Shown: piece by piece, positions 1-9,759 of the stretch
Layout: the number at the start of each line of letters is the position of its first letter
How positions within the stretch are numbered: the stretch's first letter is position 1
From: Massariosphaeria phaeospora
Taxonomy: Eukaryota > Ascomycota > Dothideomycetes > Pleosporales
DNA: 64,000 bases
Reading direction: 5' to 3'
Assembly: GCA_011032825.1 (NCBI GenBank)
Contig: JAADJZ010000036.1
Coordinates: forward strand, 1 to 64,000
The notes under the pieces: generated by a model
What the model saw: the letters and a program-made list of their open reading frames with translations, nothing else
Database searches by the model: none
Told to the model about the DNA's origin: nothing
Made by a program: the position numbers and the translations under genes

Positions 1-289
1 TGTATGGCCTGATCTTATAGCCAGCCTTGAGCTGCAAGCTTCTGTAGGGCACCGTGTCTTCAGGGTGCTGTGCGGCACAACCGCCGATTGTCTCAACGCG
101 GATCTCTATTTCGCCTTGTGGTATGCCGCCGATCTTGACATAGCCTTCGGAGAGGGTGTACGCCCGGCCTGCGCCTGGAAGTTTGCTGATCTCTTCTGAG
201 GTGGCTGTACTCGGTAAACTGACAAGTTCCCATGGCATCGCAGCAGCGATGGAGGAAAGGCCAATGGCAAGGATGGTTGAGAAATGCAT
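1..289 (-). CDS. Small secreted protein, partial (runs off left edge)
   Basis: An uninterrupted frame runs from an ATG at 289 to the left edge of the window (96 residues seen). It opens with a typical signal peptide, MHFSTILAIGLSSIAAA, with cleavage expected near residue 17. The mature part is polar, with one cysteine (GGCAAQ) in the visible part. I recognise no domain. It is probably a secreted or cell-surface protein. The 3' part lies outside the window, so total length, cysteine count and introns are unknown. Confidence 0.6.
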   Translation of the reverse strand, partial: MHFSTILAIGLSSIAAAMPWELVSLPSTATSEEISKLPGAGRAYTLSEGYVKIGGIPQGEIEIRVETIGGCAAQHPEDTVPYRSLQLKAGYKIRPY

Positions 290-950
290 CGTGGGTGGTA
301 AATTTGCTAGCGAACTTGGTGTTTGATGAAGGATAAAGGCGTCGATGAATGAGTGTGGTGTACTACAAAGCGCGAGGACGACGAATATGTAGGTAGTTTC
401 CAGGCGTGCGTGGCTACCAACAAGACACGTTGGCGTGTTGGTTCCGCCGACATCCCCACGAATCATTTCGATCGTTTTCCGGAAGGCTCGGAAGAAACAA
501 ATGTCCCGGCCGTCCGAACATTAGCTGGTGAGGAACGGTCCGGATGTCTCGCGCGCAAAGCTTCTTATATCGCACGAGATGCCAAGGACTTGAAATGTAT
601 CGTCGTGGTAGACGACACCAGATAATGTTCTTATTAACCTGGCTGCAACACCTGAGAGGGAAAGAACTCTTTCAGTATGAAGCATTGGGGTTGGCCAGGA
701 AAACACTGTGTAACGGGATGTGGAGGAAGTTACATTTCGGTTTGTGCTAAGATCCGCTTTAGTGAAAGGTGTTGGTGGTTCTCCTTAAATCCAAAGGATC
801 AACGGATAGTCTCAACGGATGGACAAGCTCCGCCTTTTGAAAGATTTTGGGGAATGGACTGTCGGCGTCAAGGTCACTCACAGACATAGGACCAGCATGT
901 AAGCCGCATATCAGAGTCGACGATAGCTGGTAAAGACATACTCTTATCCC
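290..950. other. Intergenic, no gene seen
   Basis: This is the shared upstream region of the partial secreted protein and the downstream side of the Ohr gene. The short open frames have no recognisable domain, signal peptide or splice structure. I see nothing else in it. Confidence 0.6.
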
Positions 951-1542
951 TTACATGGTCTCGCACCTGACAGTAGTATACACATTGTCCTTCGTCGCCC
1001 GCGAATACGGACAGACCTGTCGCGCCTTGTACACCACCTTCTCCAAGTCTTCCTTCGCCAGGCCCCTCACTTTAACCAGCAGCTGCACCCTCAACCCCAT
1101 ATCGAGGTCCTTCATGCTCCCCACCAACTCGACGGTGCTCTCGACAATGCTATCTTCCGTTTTCGTCGGCATTTTCACGCCAAGCGAGGGCGCAACGGCG
1201 TTCATGGCGGATTGGAAGCACGCGCCGTAGCCGGCGGCGAAGAGCTCTTCGGGGTTGGTTTTGCCTTGGTCGCCTGGGCCGCCGAGGGCTTTGGCCATTG
1301 TGAGGTCGACTTTGAGGTTTTCGCCGTCGACATGTCTAGATGCTGTGCGTCAGCGATAGTGCGGAGTGTGCGGTGGAGAGGTCAACGAACCCTGTTCGTG
1401 CGCCTACGACATGCGCACGGGCTGCGTAGAGACTCGGTGCTGTTTCAGTGTTTAGAAAACGACGGTAAGGTGCTGTGACACCGTTCCGTGGGGAAACACG
1501 AAGTCCTCGACGGAGTGTTGAGGTGAATGTTCTGCTAGCCAT
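951..1542 (-). CDS. Organic hydroperoxide resistance protein (Ohr/OsmC family), probably mitochondrial
   Basis: Two exons: 1391..1542 and 951..1335. The 55-bp intron (1336..1390) joins ...ARTG to HVDGENLKVDLTMAK, the expected Ohr sequence; 178 aa in total. Ohr proteins are thiol peroxidases that reduce organic and fatty-acid hydroperoxides. Both catalytic cysteines are present: the peroxidatic Cys in GYGACFQSAM and the resolving Cys in VCPYSRAT. The first ~40 residues (MASRTFTSTLRRGLRVSPRN...) are rich in Arg, Ser and Thr with almost no acidic residues, typical of a mitochondrial presequence, and are absent from bacterial Ohr. The mature length is normal for the family. The splice model is inferred from frame and homology. 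Confidence 0.9.
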
Positions 1543-2408
1543 GGTGTGCGGATTTTCGGATCCCGGTAGCTACGGTGTTGATCTGTATGGTCGTGTTTGT
1601 GTCTAGCTGGGATTCGATCGAAGATGAGATCCGAAACCTGAGATTACTTTTGCCGTGGTGTTAGAGCTTTATGCATATTTGACTTGGTTGAAGTCATGAC
1701 GTCTCCATGAACCTCCGTCGACCTTAGCGCAAGGGACTCCCGCCGCTAGTGACCCGAGATCCGATCCCAACGACCGCCCTTGATACACATCTCTTGGACG
1801 CGGATCTCCTTGCTCTCCTTGGTATTCGAGGTTCCATCCTCGAAATGCTATCGACGGGTCTTTGCCCTTGACTTGTAGCCGAGCAACAGGAATGTTTCAC
1901 TAGCAATCGTTTCGGACAGTTTCACGTGGAAGAAGGAACGTGCGGCCGAGTTTCAAGCCATCTTGGAACGCCGAGTGGTTTCTGGCATAGCCTCACGATC
2001 GATGCCTTCTTCCCATTTAGCATTGCAGGGAGGTAATGACCAAAAGGTATCAGGACACACGGAAAAGCCATGTTGACCTTGAACATAACAGTTCTTTGAG
2101 ATTAATATTATACATATATTGCTTACAGCATCCAGTCCATGTTTTCTAATCAAACAAGGCCCGTCCATGGGCTCGCCAAAAGAATTTTCCATGCTCGCTA
2201 GCCATCTCTTAGACAGAAGGGTAGTTCTTCGATGGCTGGGCGCGACGCCGGTAAGGTTCCCAGCAAACTGGGAACGGCTTGGTATCGTCCGGAGAGAGAG
2301 CTGGTATACCGCTCCTCTGGCTCCACTGGACCACTATATTAGATACAGAGGGGTTTCATCCGCATACTCGAATGGCTTGATATCGTCCGAAGAAGACTAT
2401 ACCGCTCC
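1543..2408. other. Intergenic with local tandem duplication and hairpin
   Basis: No gene is recognised. The right part (2277-2442) carries two diverged copies of a ~70-bp unit, and a perfect 8-bp-stem hairpin lies at 2256-2275. Both are probably in the 3' flank of the small secreted protein gene. Confidence 0.5.
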
Positions 2409-2442
2409 TCAGGCTCCCGTGGACCACTTTATCAGATGTAGG
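2277..2442. repeat. Two-copy tandem duplication, period ~98 bp
   Basis: Copies at about 2277-2348 and 2374-2442 share the cores TATCGTCCG, TATACCGCTCCTC and GGACCACT(A/T)TAT(T/C)AGAT, with scattered substitutions. The second copy overlaps the end of the adjacent minus-strand secreted-protein gene, so the unit is a duplication of that gene's 3' end. Confidence 0.75.
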
Positions 2443-2983
2443 TTAGCAATCGTGTATAGAAGTGAGAAACTCGGCACATCTGAACTTACATCGAAGAACC
2501 AATAGAATATACGAGCCGCGGCCGCGCCCGGGGGCTTGCTAGCTTTAGCGGCCGGGTGTCCGCCAGCCTTGCTCTCGCATGAGTAGAAATGCCCGTTGTA
2601 GTCGAATTTCTCTCCGGGAACACAGTATACGGCTGCTTCGTTCTCACTGCTGTACGTGGATTGAGAGACGTTCACTTTAAGGTAAGAGGGATGTAACAGA
2701 ATACGAACAGGATAAACTAACGTGAAGTCTTTGAACTCGTAGTAGAATCGCTCCTTGTGAGCATTATGGCTTTCTGGGGTTGATATTACGTGTATTGGGA
2801 GACGTCTGGATCAAGGTCAGAGGAATGTAACAGGACATGGGCAGAATTAACTAACTGTGAATCTTTGTAATCATAGTATATCGTTCCCTGCTGTTCCTGG
2901 GGAGCAGGATTGTCTCCCAGGGTTGGTATAGGCGCCGCGAAGGCGGCGGCCAAAAGCGGAGCGATGCTGGTGAAGTACTTCAT
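2409..2983 (-). CDS. Small secreted cysteine-containing protein with duplicated exon-intron unit
   Basis: Proposed exons: 2856..2983, 2722..2805 and 2409..2649. A further in-frame 63-bp intron starting at GTAAGT is possible near the end; splicing it or not gives the same C-terminus, WSTGA. Length is about 129-150 aa. The start at 2983 is chosen because MKYFTSIAPLLAAAFAAPIP is a clean signal peptide. The last exon has two cysteines (AVYCVPGEKFDY, FYSCES) and a low-complexity Ala/Lys/Pro stretch. The exon 1 end and exon 2 end, with the introns after them, are duplicated copies of each other. No known family; possibly an effector-like or surface protein. The second acceptor is a NAGNAG site, so exon 3 could start 3 nt either way. 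Confidence 0.5.
2655..2885. repeat. Duplicated exon-intron unit, period ~134 bp
   Basis: On the minus strand the segment coding for IYYDYKDS, followed by its intron and the next exon start, recurs 134 bp later as FYYEFKDF plus intron. The intron copies share GTTAGTT donors and CTGTTACATYCCTCT. The plus-strand anchor points are 2789-2806 and 2655-2672. Confidence 0.75.
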
Positions 2984-5453
2984 TCTGTGTAGATGCTGAG
3001 TTGTTGTGGGTTGTATTTGTAAAATGGCGTGGGATGGGCGTTGAAATCTGCAAGTCGATGATTGCTCGTGTCTTATACATTCTTCAATCCCATCCAAAAA
3101 AATGCCCTGTTGATGCCGATGCCAACACGCACATACCTACTTTTGGATCCCGTAGCAGGGTCCGCCCACATTACTGGCTATAGTTAGACTCGCGCACTTG
3201 TTACTAGAACTAGGTTAATCGTTGACATGCCGTACGAGACGTCGACGAGCGAGATGGCTGCACCCAAAAAATAAACTCACATGCGCTGAGGGCGCGGTAG
3301 TATCGTGCGAGAATTGTTGGATGTTGAGTGACCAGGGGCTTTATGAGACGGACTTGTCCAGACGAAACCATCACTTGGCCCACACTGAAACCACCTAGGG
3401 GTCAACGCGCTTCACGAGACGAGCCACCCACTCAGCTCCCGCTGTAAACATATGGGGCCCGTCGCAGATAAACATATCGGGCCCGTCGCAGAAGCAAGCG
3501 AAAACCTTTCGTCTGCTATCTTGTTGGAGTTGTGGTTCGGGCTGTGCGAGACGGTTGCTCCAAGCGCAGCGGGCAAGCCCGAAGGTCTTTGGTGGCGCGG
3601 AGGAAAGACTGCGTCGCGTCACGACGATAGGAGATGCTGCGAAAAGGGTTGAGCGAGGCAACGTCGCTCACCAGCCAAATCAACTGATCGAGGCCGCTTT
3701 GCGAAAACTTGTCTGAGGCCAGGGAGGAGGTTCCTGTTGGTCCTTCGCTTGGGCCCGCTACGCTGCCCCGCTGCTGACTAACCACTCTCCCCCCAAGCCG
3801 CGCCACCGGGGTGCATTCCACGTCTTCACCTCGCTCAGTATCAACTCCAGCATGTTTTCGGCCGCTCCGTTAATCGACTGGACCACAAGCAGGGTGGAGG
3901 CGGTCAGCTCGAACAACTCCCCGCCTCTGCGTCTCGGTGCTGTTCAGGAACTCATTGCCCACTGATGCGATATACGGCCACATAAACGCGATAAATCTAT
4001 CCACCCCAACAGCACAAACACCGCATATATCAGCCCCGACGGATCAGTGCTGGCGCGTCCAGCATCAGGTCGTTCCTTGCGCTTGGTGGTACGTACGGAG
4101 TACAGCCAACAACACAGCTCACACTGCCATCCATGGATCGACCAGCCGCACGTGTTGGTGCGGAACCGACAGTTCGACATCTTCGATAGGTATTCTGAAT
4201 GCGTATCCAACACTACTGCGCATTGCAGTCAACGAGGACACGGCACTTATCGTGAGCAAGAACGAGGCTGAGCTGTTTGGGAGTACGTATGCGTTGGTGT
4301 TTTGAAGCCCTTGCCACCGCCGCGAGCGAGGTTCTATTTCCTTGAATCGGTCCACTGATGTAATTCGGGCGCGAAGAAAATCTTCCCGATCTCGCAATCC
4401 ATAAGCTATCCGTTGTTGAATGTCGGAGCCCGCCCTATCCTGGATTCGAGTAACCTTCTCGAGAAGATATTTCTGAGCTCTTACGCGTCCATTTGCGTGG
4501 GCATAGTTGGACTTGGTGTTCTGGCATTTGTTACTAAGTGGCTCAGCTCAGTCACTCCAATACATGCAACCCACAAGCCAAGCCAACACCACAGCACAGC
4601 ACACAAGATCCTGTTCACTGAGCCTTGCGCCTCCCTCAATTCCCCAACGAACCCAGGGCCGCCGCAAATTTTCCACGCCCCTCTTGTCCCAACTTCCCAC
4701 CTCCACCCGCGTTCCCGTCCTTGGGCACTCACCAGACACGCCTGTTTATAGTATAATTATCTCTCTAGTTGCGACATCGTCCGTCTTTGTCTTGAAGTTA
4801 CATACTCGGTGATAGTAGTACCACCCGTTGATGCTAAGGCAACGGGCCGCCGGGATGGTTCAGCCCTACCCACCAACCCAACCCCCATTCACCGGACACC
4901 AACACCATTATGGAGTATCGGGAACCCAGTACGACAACTCAATGAGCGGTTCGGCGGCATGCATTGCTTGCTCGCCATCCGAGTTTACCTCTTCGTTATA
5001 CTTTGCGCGGTGCATCTAACGTCTCCAAACGCTATTTCTGAGACTTCGGCGCGCCCATATTCAGCCAGTCATTCACGCATCGCATCACCGTACGTAGGCC
5101 GCTTTCATCCTGTAAGGCTTTTAGTGCGGTACAGCACAAGCATCAAGATGTACGGGATCTCAGGCAATTGCTATCCGGCACGTTTGGATATCGGCTTGCA
5201 GTATATGCCCACTAGTTGCTCGCAGGGAGAGAGCCGTTGATTTAGATGAGTAGCAGACGGATGAAAGGCACGTGGGATAACCAGACTGACGCTGAGCGGG
5301 GAGTTTGATGGGAGCTCTAGACGACTCTTTCCAGTAGCGTTTGGTTGGACATGGTATAGCCGAAGCATGCAAACGGTGGGTTTCATTTGTTTCTCTCCCT
5401 CCTAATCTCTGCTACGATACAATACAGGACTCTAGGCTTGGGATCACAATCCT
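2984..5453. other. Gene-poor stretch, no gene supported
   Basis: Several open frames of 60-140 codons occur on both strands, but none has a recognisable domain, signal peptide or coherent exon chain. The sequence is not low in GC and shows no obvious transposon. It may hold gene remnants or non-coding transcripts. Confidence 0.5.
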
Positions 5454-6500
5454 CTAATACAGATACATATTCTCCATCACCATCCTCTGCCAAGGGAAGT
5501 CGACACATCCAAAGATCTGTTCAAGGACATGCTGGCCAAGTTGCGGAAAGCGTAGAGGGCCAAACCGAGTCATCATCTGCGCCCTGCCCCCGAGGTTTGT
5601 TACCAGGAAGGATATTGTTCTATCGCCACCCGGATTTGAAGATCCGTAGATCACTTCGCCTCGGTTGAGGTGGTTTGGACCAAACGGGATTTTGACGTTC
5701 TTGACCATGTCCCGGAATCTTGCGTACCTCTTGAGGTCAAGGGCGTCGTTCCTGCCCAGAGTAACAAGGAGGTTATTCAGCACATCCTCTGTATTACACC
5801 GGAGGTCGTTCAGCACATCCTCCGGATTACACCGTAGGCGGGCACCTTTATGAGTAAAGGTAATGGCTTGACTCGCGGCTGGGTATGCCCAGTCTGCCCG
5901 CATGAATGGGAGAAAGTCAGGACGATACATGGTTGAACGATTCATGGTTGTGCGTAGTCGATCTAGATCAGTTGCCAGCTCCTTCAAGCTGGGAAACCTT
6001 GAATCAATAGTTGAATGATTCACGGTTGTGCATGAACATAGTCCATCTAGATCGATTTCCAGCTTCTTCAAGTAGCGAAAGCTTGACCCAATTCGGGTCA
6101 CCCATCGACCCGCTGAGTGGATGTCTTCGATCCTGGAAACCGGGAAATAAAAGGTATTCCAACTGTAGAGCGCTGAGGACGCCTCGTCGTGAACGACACG
6201 GCAGCTGCGAAGGAAACCCATCTTCGATCCAAGTCCGTGCAGAGCTTGGGATGTGTGATGATGAGAATCTAGGACTACCGGAGAATCGAGCCAGAATAGT
6301 TTCCAATAGATGATATCGCGGAGCTCCCGGGGGAGTGACAAAAGATTGGCTTCCGGTTTTTCATCAGCAGGGAGAACCGCTATTTCCTGCTCTTTACTAG
6401 CAGATGAAGGCTGCAATTCATCGGCAGAGAGATCTATCCGTTTCCGTATCCCATCAGCTAGGGCAGACAGATCCATCTCTTCCGTGGGCCCATCCATGGC
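5454..6500 (-). CDS. F-box-like (2EXR-type) protein with internal repeats
   Basis: Single exon. The first ATG in the MDGPTEEMDL context (6500) gives 348 aa; the frame stays open further upstream, but that part is Arg/Ser-rich and looks non-coding. Residues ~56-75 (LLSLPRELRDIIYWKLFW) match the F-box-like helix that opens many fungal 2EXR/F-box proteins, which are substrate adaptors for SCF ubiquitin ligases or of unknown role. Two internal duplications are visible: a ~25-residue unit (YLKKLEIDLDGL...VNHST, then SLKELATDLDRL...MNRST) and an 11-residue unit (RCNPEDVLNDL, RCNTEDVLNNL). Such families are lineage-expanded in Pezizomycotina. Exact target unknown. Confidence 0.6.
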   Translation of the reverse strand, partial: AMDGPTEEMDLSALADGIRKRIDLSADELQPSSASKEQEIAVLPADEKPEANLLSLPRELRDIIYWKLFWLDSPVVLDSHHHTSQALHGLGSKMGFLRSCRVVHDEASSALYSWNTFYFPVSRIEDIHSAGRWVTRIGSSFRYLKKLEIDLDGLCSCTTVNHSTIDSRFPSLKELATDLDRLRTTMNRSTMYRPDFLPFMRADWAYPAASQAITFTHKGARLRCNPEDVLNDLRCNTEDVLNNLLVTLGRNDALDLKRYARFRDMVKNVKIPFGPNHLNRGEVIYGSSNPGGDRTISFLVTNLGGRAQMMTRFGPLRFPQLGQHVLEQIFGCVDFPWQRMVMENMYLY

Positions 6501-7391
6501 AGGCTTCTTCGTCTCGGGACGCCCGCAAAATAATTCCAGTGTATCCGACGCAGCGGAGCGCGTCTGGTTAACCCTTTGATGACGCGTTAAGCTCAAGTCG
6601 TGCAGAGCAATGGCGACTGGCTGCGGAACAAGAGTCGATAACGTAGCGATCGTGACTCGCTCGAAGAGCGGCTTCGTGTGCTCCAAGGACCAGCACGTGT
6701 GCTTGCAGGGCGACGACCGAGTTGTCGTAGGCGGCGGTCTGCGAATGCGTGATACCGTAGTGTCCAAAAGCGACAGTCCCGTCGACGAAGACGCTCGTGA
6801 GCGGAGTGCCTCCCTCCCAGTCCAGTCTTTCTGATCGCCCGACGACTCTGTCTCAGCACGGAGCAAAGCCACCGCAGGTAACGTAACGCGACGCCGATAT
6901 CGATACAACGGTAAGAATGCTATGCGAAGCGAGAACGAAAGAATAGAGACCCTCAGTGCTCAGGTGCCGGTAGCGTGACTCTTGGGTGGTTGAAGATGTG
7001 AAGTCGATGGAGAGAGGTTAGTGCATGGCGGTGAAGGCGGGGCGGAGGGCAGATTGCGAATGAGTGAGTCTGACGTTTGCATGAACAGGCAAGCAGGAGC
7101 GGACGGAGGCTGGCGCTGGGGGAAAGCGCGATAGAGGTGAGTTCGCTCCCGATCACTACAGCCCGTCCTTCCTTCCGCACAGGTACCAAGACTTGCACGA
7201 TTCGCGACAGTGATAATGACAAGTCGCGAAAGTTCTCAATATTGCTTCGACGACTTTACCAAAGGAATGTGAGCCCTGAATTTCATCTCCATGTCTTGCG
7301 ATCCATGATGTCTCCTGCTATAGACATAGCATCATTCCCCTGTCCTCCCACCTTGTCCATCCTTCCTCCTTTGCTCATACGGGCCATGCCT
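6501..7391. other. Intergenic between F-box-like gene and LPMO
   Basis: Contains the 5' flank of the F-box-like gene and the 3' flank of the LPMO. The minus-strand frame continuing upstream of 6500 is probably fortuitous. No other feature seen. Confidence 0.5.
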
Positions 7392-8442
7392 TCAGGCCCC
7401 GAACACCGGCGGCCCAGGAGGCTTATACTGCAACAAGCTCTTCTTACCCTGGGGGTAAAAGTCGGGCGAGATCGTGATGCCTACATTACACGCATGCATT
7501 AGCAAAGTGCGCTTATCACCAATCCCCAGTGTGACTCACCCTCATCTTCGGGCTTATATGTGCCGGGGAACTTGGCGAAGTGCGTCGGCGCCGTGCTACT
7601 GCCCGAGCCGATGACGTTGATGTGTGCACAGGCGACGAACCACTGCGTCTGGTTGACGTCGTAGCCAGGTCTGAATTGTTCGAAGCGGAGGAGGTAGGTG
7701 CCCGGCGGTGTGGCGCGGGGAATCGTGAAGTTGGCCTGTCAGGGAGTCAGTTATTTTTGGTTAGATGTTGGGGATCTGGATGAAGAGAAGTGAAGTGAAG
7801 CGTACATCCTTGACAGTGAGCCCACCCACTTGCCATGTCGTATCGTCCTTGGCTAAAAGAGCAGCGATCTTGAACCAGTCTCCATCGCCACGGTACGCCT
7901 GTAGGTTATCGCTGCGCGACAAGTAGGCTTGCGCCGGGCCTTCGTGGTATAGAAACGTTTCGTTGGTTGGGGGCAATAGGATGCCGTACGTCTTCGAGAT
8001 GCGGAAGCCGATCTCTGAGCCGGCGACGACGTCTGCGGTGTTGGGTTTGATGCCGGAGAGAGAGTTGTCGGTGTTCCAGGCTGTGTAGCCGCAGATGATG
8101 TCTTGGGTGTCGACACTGAATGCGGGGCTGTCGCGGTAGGGTTTGCCTTCCCAGCCGTAACCTATCTCTCTAAGTGGGGGTTAGTGAGATGTGAGGATCT
8201 GGAGAACGGAACGAAGTGGGGTATGGTGTAGACTAGATCGGGTTTGATGAAGAGGGAGCGTGCTGGCTGGTGAGATAGTACCTAGTGTATTCCCATTCCT
8301 TGGTCTCAGTGCCGTTGACCAAAAGGTGGGAGAAGACGTCTAATACTGTCAGCGACGATCCGATGTGGCGTTTGAGAAGGGCAAACTCACAATGAGCCGC
8401 GGTGCTCTGGGCGAGCAGGAGCGAAATCAAGGAGTACTTCAT
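7392..8442 (-). CDS. AA9 (former GH61) lytic polysaccharide monooxygenase, divergent copper site
   Basis: Five exons: 8391..8442, 8282..8339, 7806..8169, 7540..7735 and 7392..7480; 252 aa. AA9 enzymes are secreted copper enzymes that oxidatively cleave cellulose or hemicellulose. Signal peptide MKYSLISLLLAQSTAA is followed directly by His17, the N-terminal histidine-brace residue (mature start HYVFSHLLVNGT). The second brace His is H112 in LYHEGPAQAYLSR. The family C-terminal pattern is present: GTYLLRFEQF, QWFVACAHINV, then GITISPDFYP and a terminal PPGPPVF. The axial position three residues before that Cys is Phe191, where most AA9 have Tyr. No CBM1. Activity is therefore uncertain, though the family call is firm. 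Confidence 0.88.
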
Positions 8443-9759
8443 GGTCACAAGCTGGAATCGTTCGGTAAGTGTTCGTTTCGACCAAACTGCCTGCTTCTGT
8501 GATCTGGCACCCTACCATCAGAGCGCCGAAGCGTCTTTATATCGAGGGTAGGTAGTGCTCCAGCATCGTTGCAGTATCGCAAATAGGTGCCTTTCGCTGA
8601 AGCCGTTACTGAAAAGCCAAAAAGAAGCAGGCGCATATTGAATCCGGTTCATCCAAGAGCAATCATATGGTAGAACATGGTATCTAGATGAGGCTAAATC
8701 AGAGGTAGAGCCGTTGCGAGGGCCAGTTCGAGGTTGCAGATACACTCTCCGTTGTTGATTAAATGAAGTGCTGGAGGTATGCGGGGAGTATGCGGGGAAC
8801 GAGGATACCATTGGTAGGCATATCGGCCATTTGTTCTGCGCCGACACGGAGACACTCTCCGTTACATGGGAACGGGCTCGAAGGTCATCTGAACTCTCAC
8901 GGTAGAAACACATCCTAGGAGACTGGGTGTCCATATATACATGAGTGACGAGGATCTTCAAAAGGGGGGGTTGGAGCCACTTCAGCGGCTACGAATTGGC
9001 TCCAGGTAGCTGAGCTTGGTCATCCATCCGCGCCAATTTTCCAAGGTTGCGGAAGATTGCGGCGAGGGCGGCTTCAGTCAACGCTTAGCATCTTTATAAA
9101 CACTCCACAGAGAATATACGCCTACGGAGTAGTCCATGTGCAGATACAGCGGGATTGGAGCTTACAGAATAGCGTCCATGCACAGCGATGTAGATGTGGG
9201 GGAGGCGGAGACGCTCCGAGCTTACGGACCTCCGTCCATGACCACCTATAAAGGGAGGCAGACACCTAGTGACCACACCGCCGATTTAGCCGAAAGTGGT
9301 AGGTAGATGCCACTGGGGGCCAACGATGGGTCTCTCCTTTTCGTCTACTAATGACTATATGAGGTTAGCTTTACAGATGTTGTTACACAGCTTGTGCAGC
9401 AGACGTGGCCGCGACATGCTTCCGGGAATATTATATGCAACCGAGTTCATTTAGGAGAACTCGTATATGATAGCAGTCTACAGGTAGGCCTGTTCTTAGT
9501 GCAGATTGAAAACTAAGCTGATAGATGGAACGAGTGCGGAGAATAACCAGATTGTGGGAAAGGAGTCTTACCATCTAGTAAGCCGATGGAAACGGGTCGG
9601 CGACTATTGCCAACGGTACAGTAAGGTAAGCTCCTACTAGTTTGGGCATTCTTTAGACGGACTGTGGTAAAGATCTGCATGCGGTCTGACAGATAATTTG
9701 CATGGAACGTATCACATTGTATGTGTCAGACTTGGCTCTCACTTCGACGGCGCTGGGAG
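8443..9759. other. Intergenic, no gene supported
   Basis: Holds the LPMO promoter side and the 3' flank of the TRK gene. Between 9090 and 9260 there are imperfectly repeated TCCATG-containing blocks and two TATAAA motifs on the plus strand, but no gene can be built downstream of them. Confidence 0.5.
8536..8542 (-). promoter_or_regulatory. Putative TATA box of the LPMO gene
   Basis: ATATAAA on the minus strand, about 95 bp upstream of the LPMO start codon. Position and sequence suit a core promoter element; inferred only. Confidence 0.4.

Noticed and set aside
3937..5240. Series of plus-strand frames of 100-143 codons
   Set aside because: No motif, no consistent splice linkage and mixed phases; not enough to call a gene or pseudogene.
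8518..8961. 147-codon minus-strand frame upstream of the LPMO
   Set aside because: Overlaps the LPMO promoter; no signal peptide or family.
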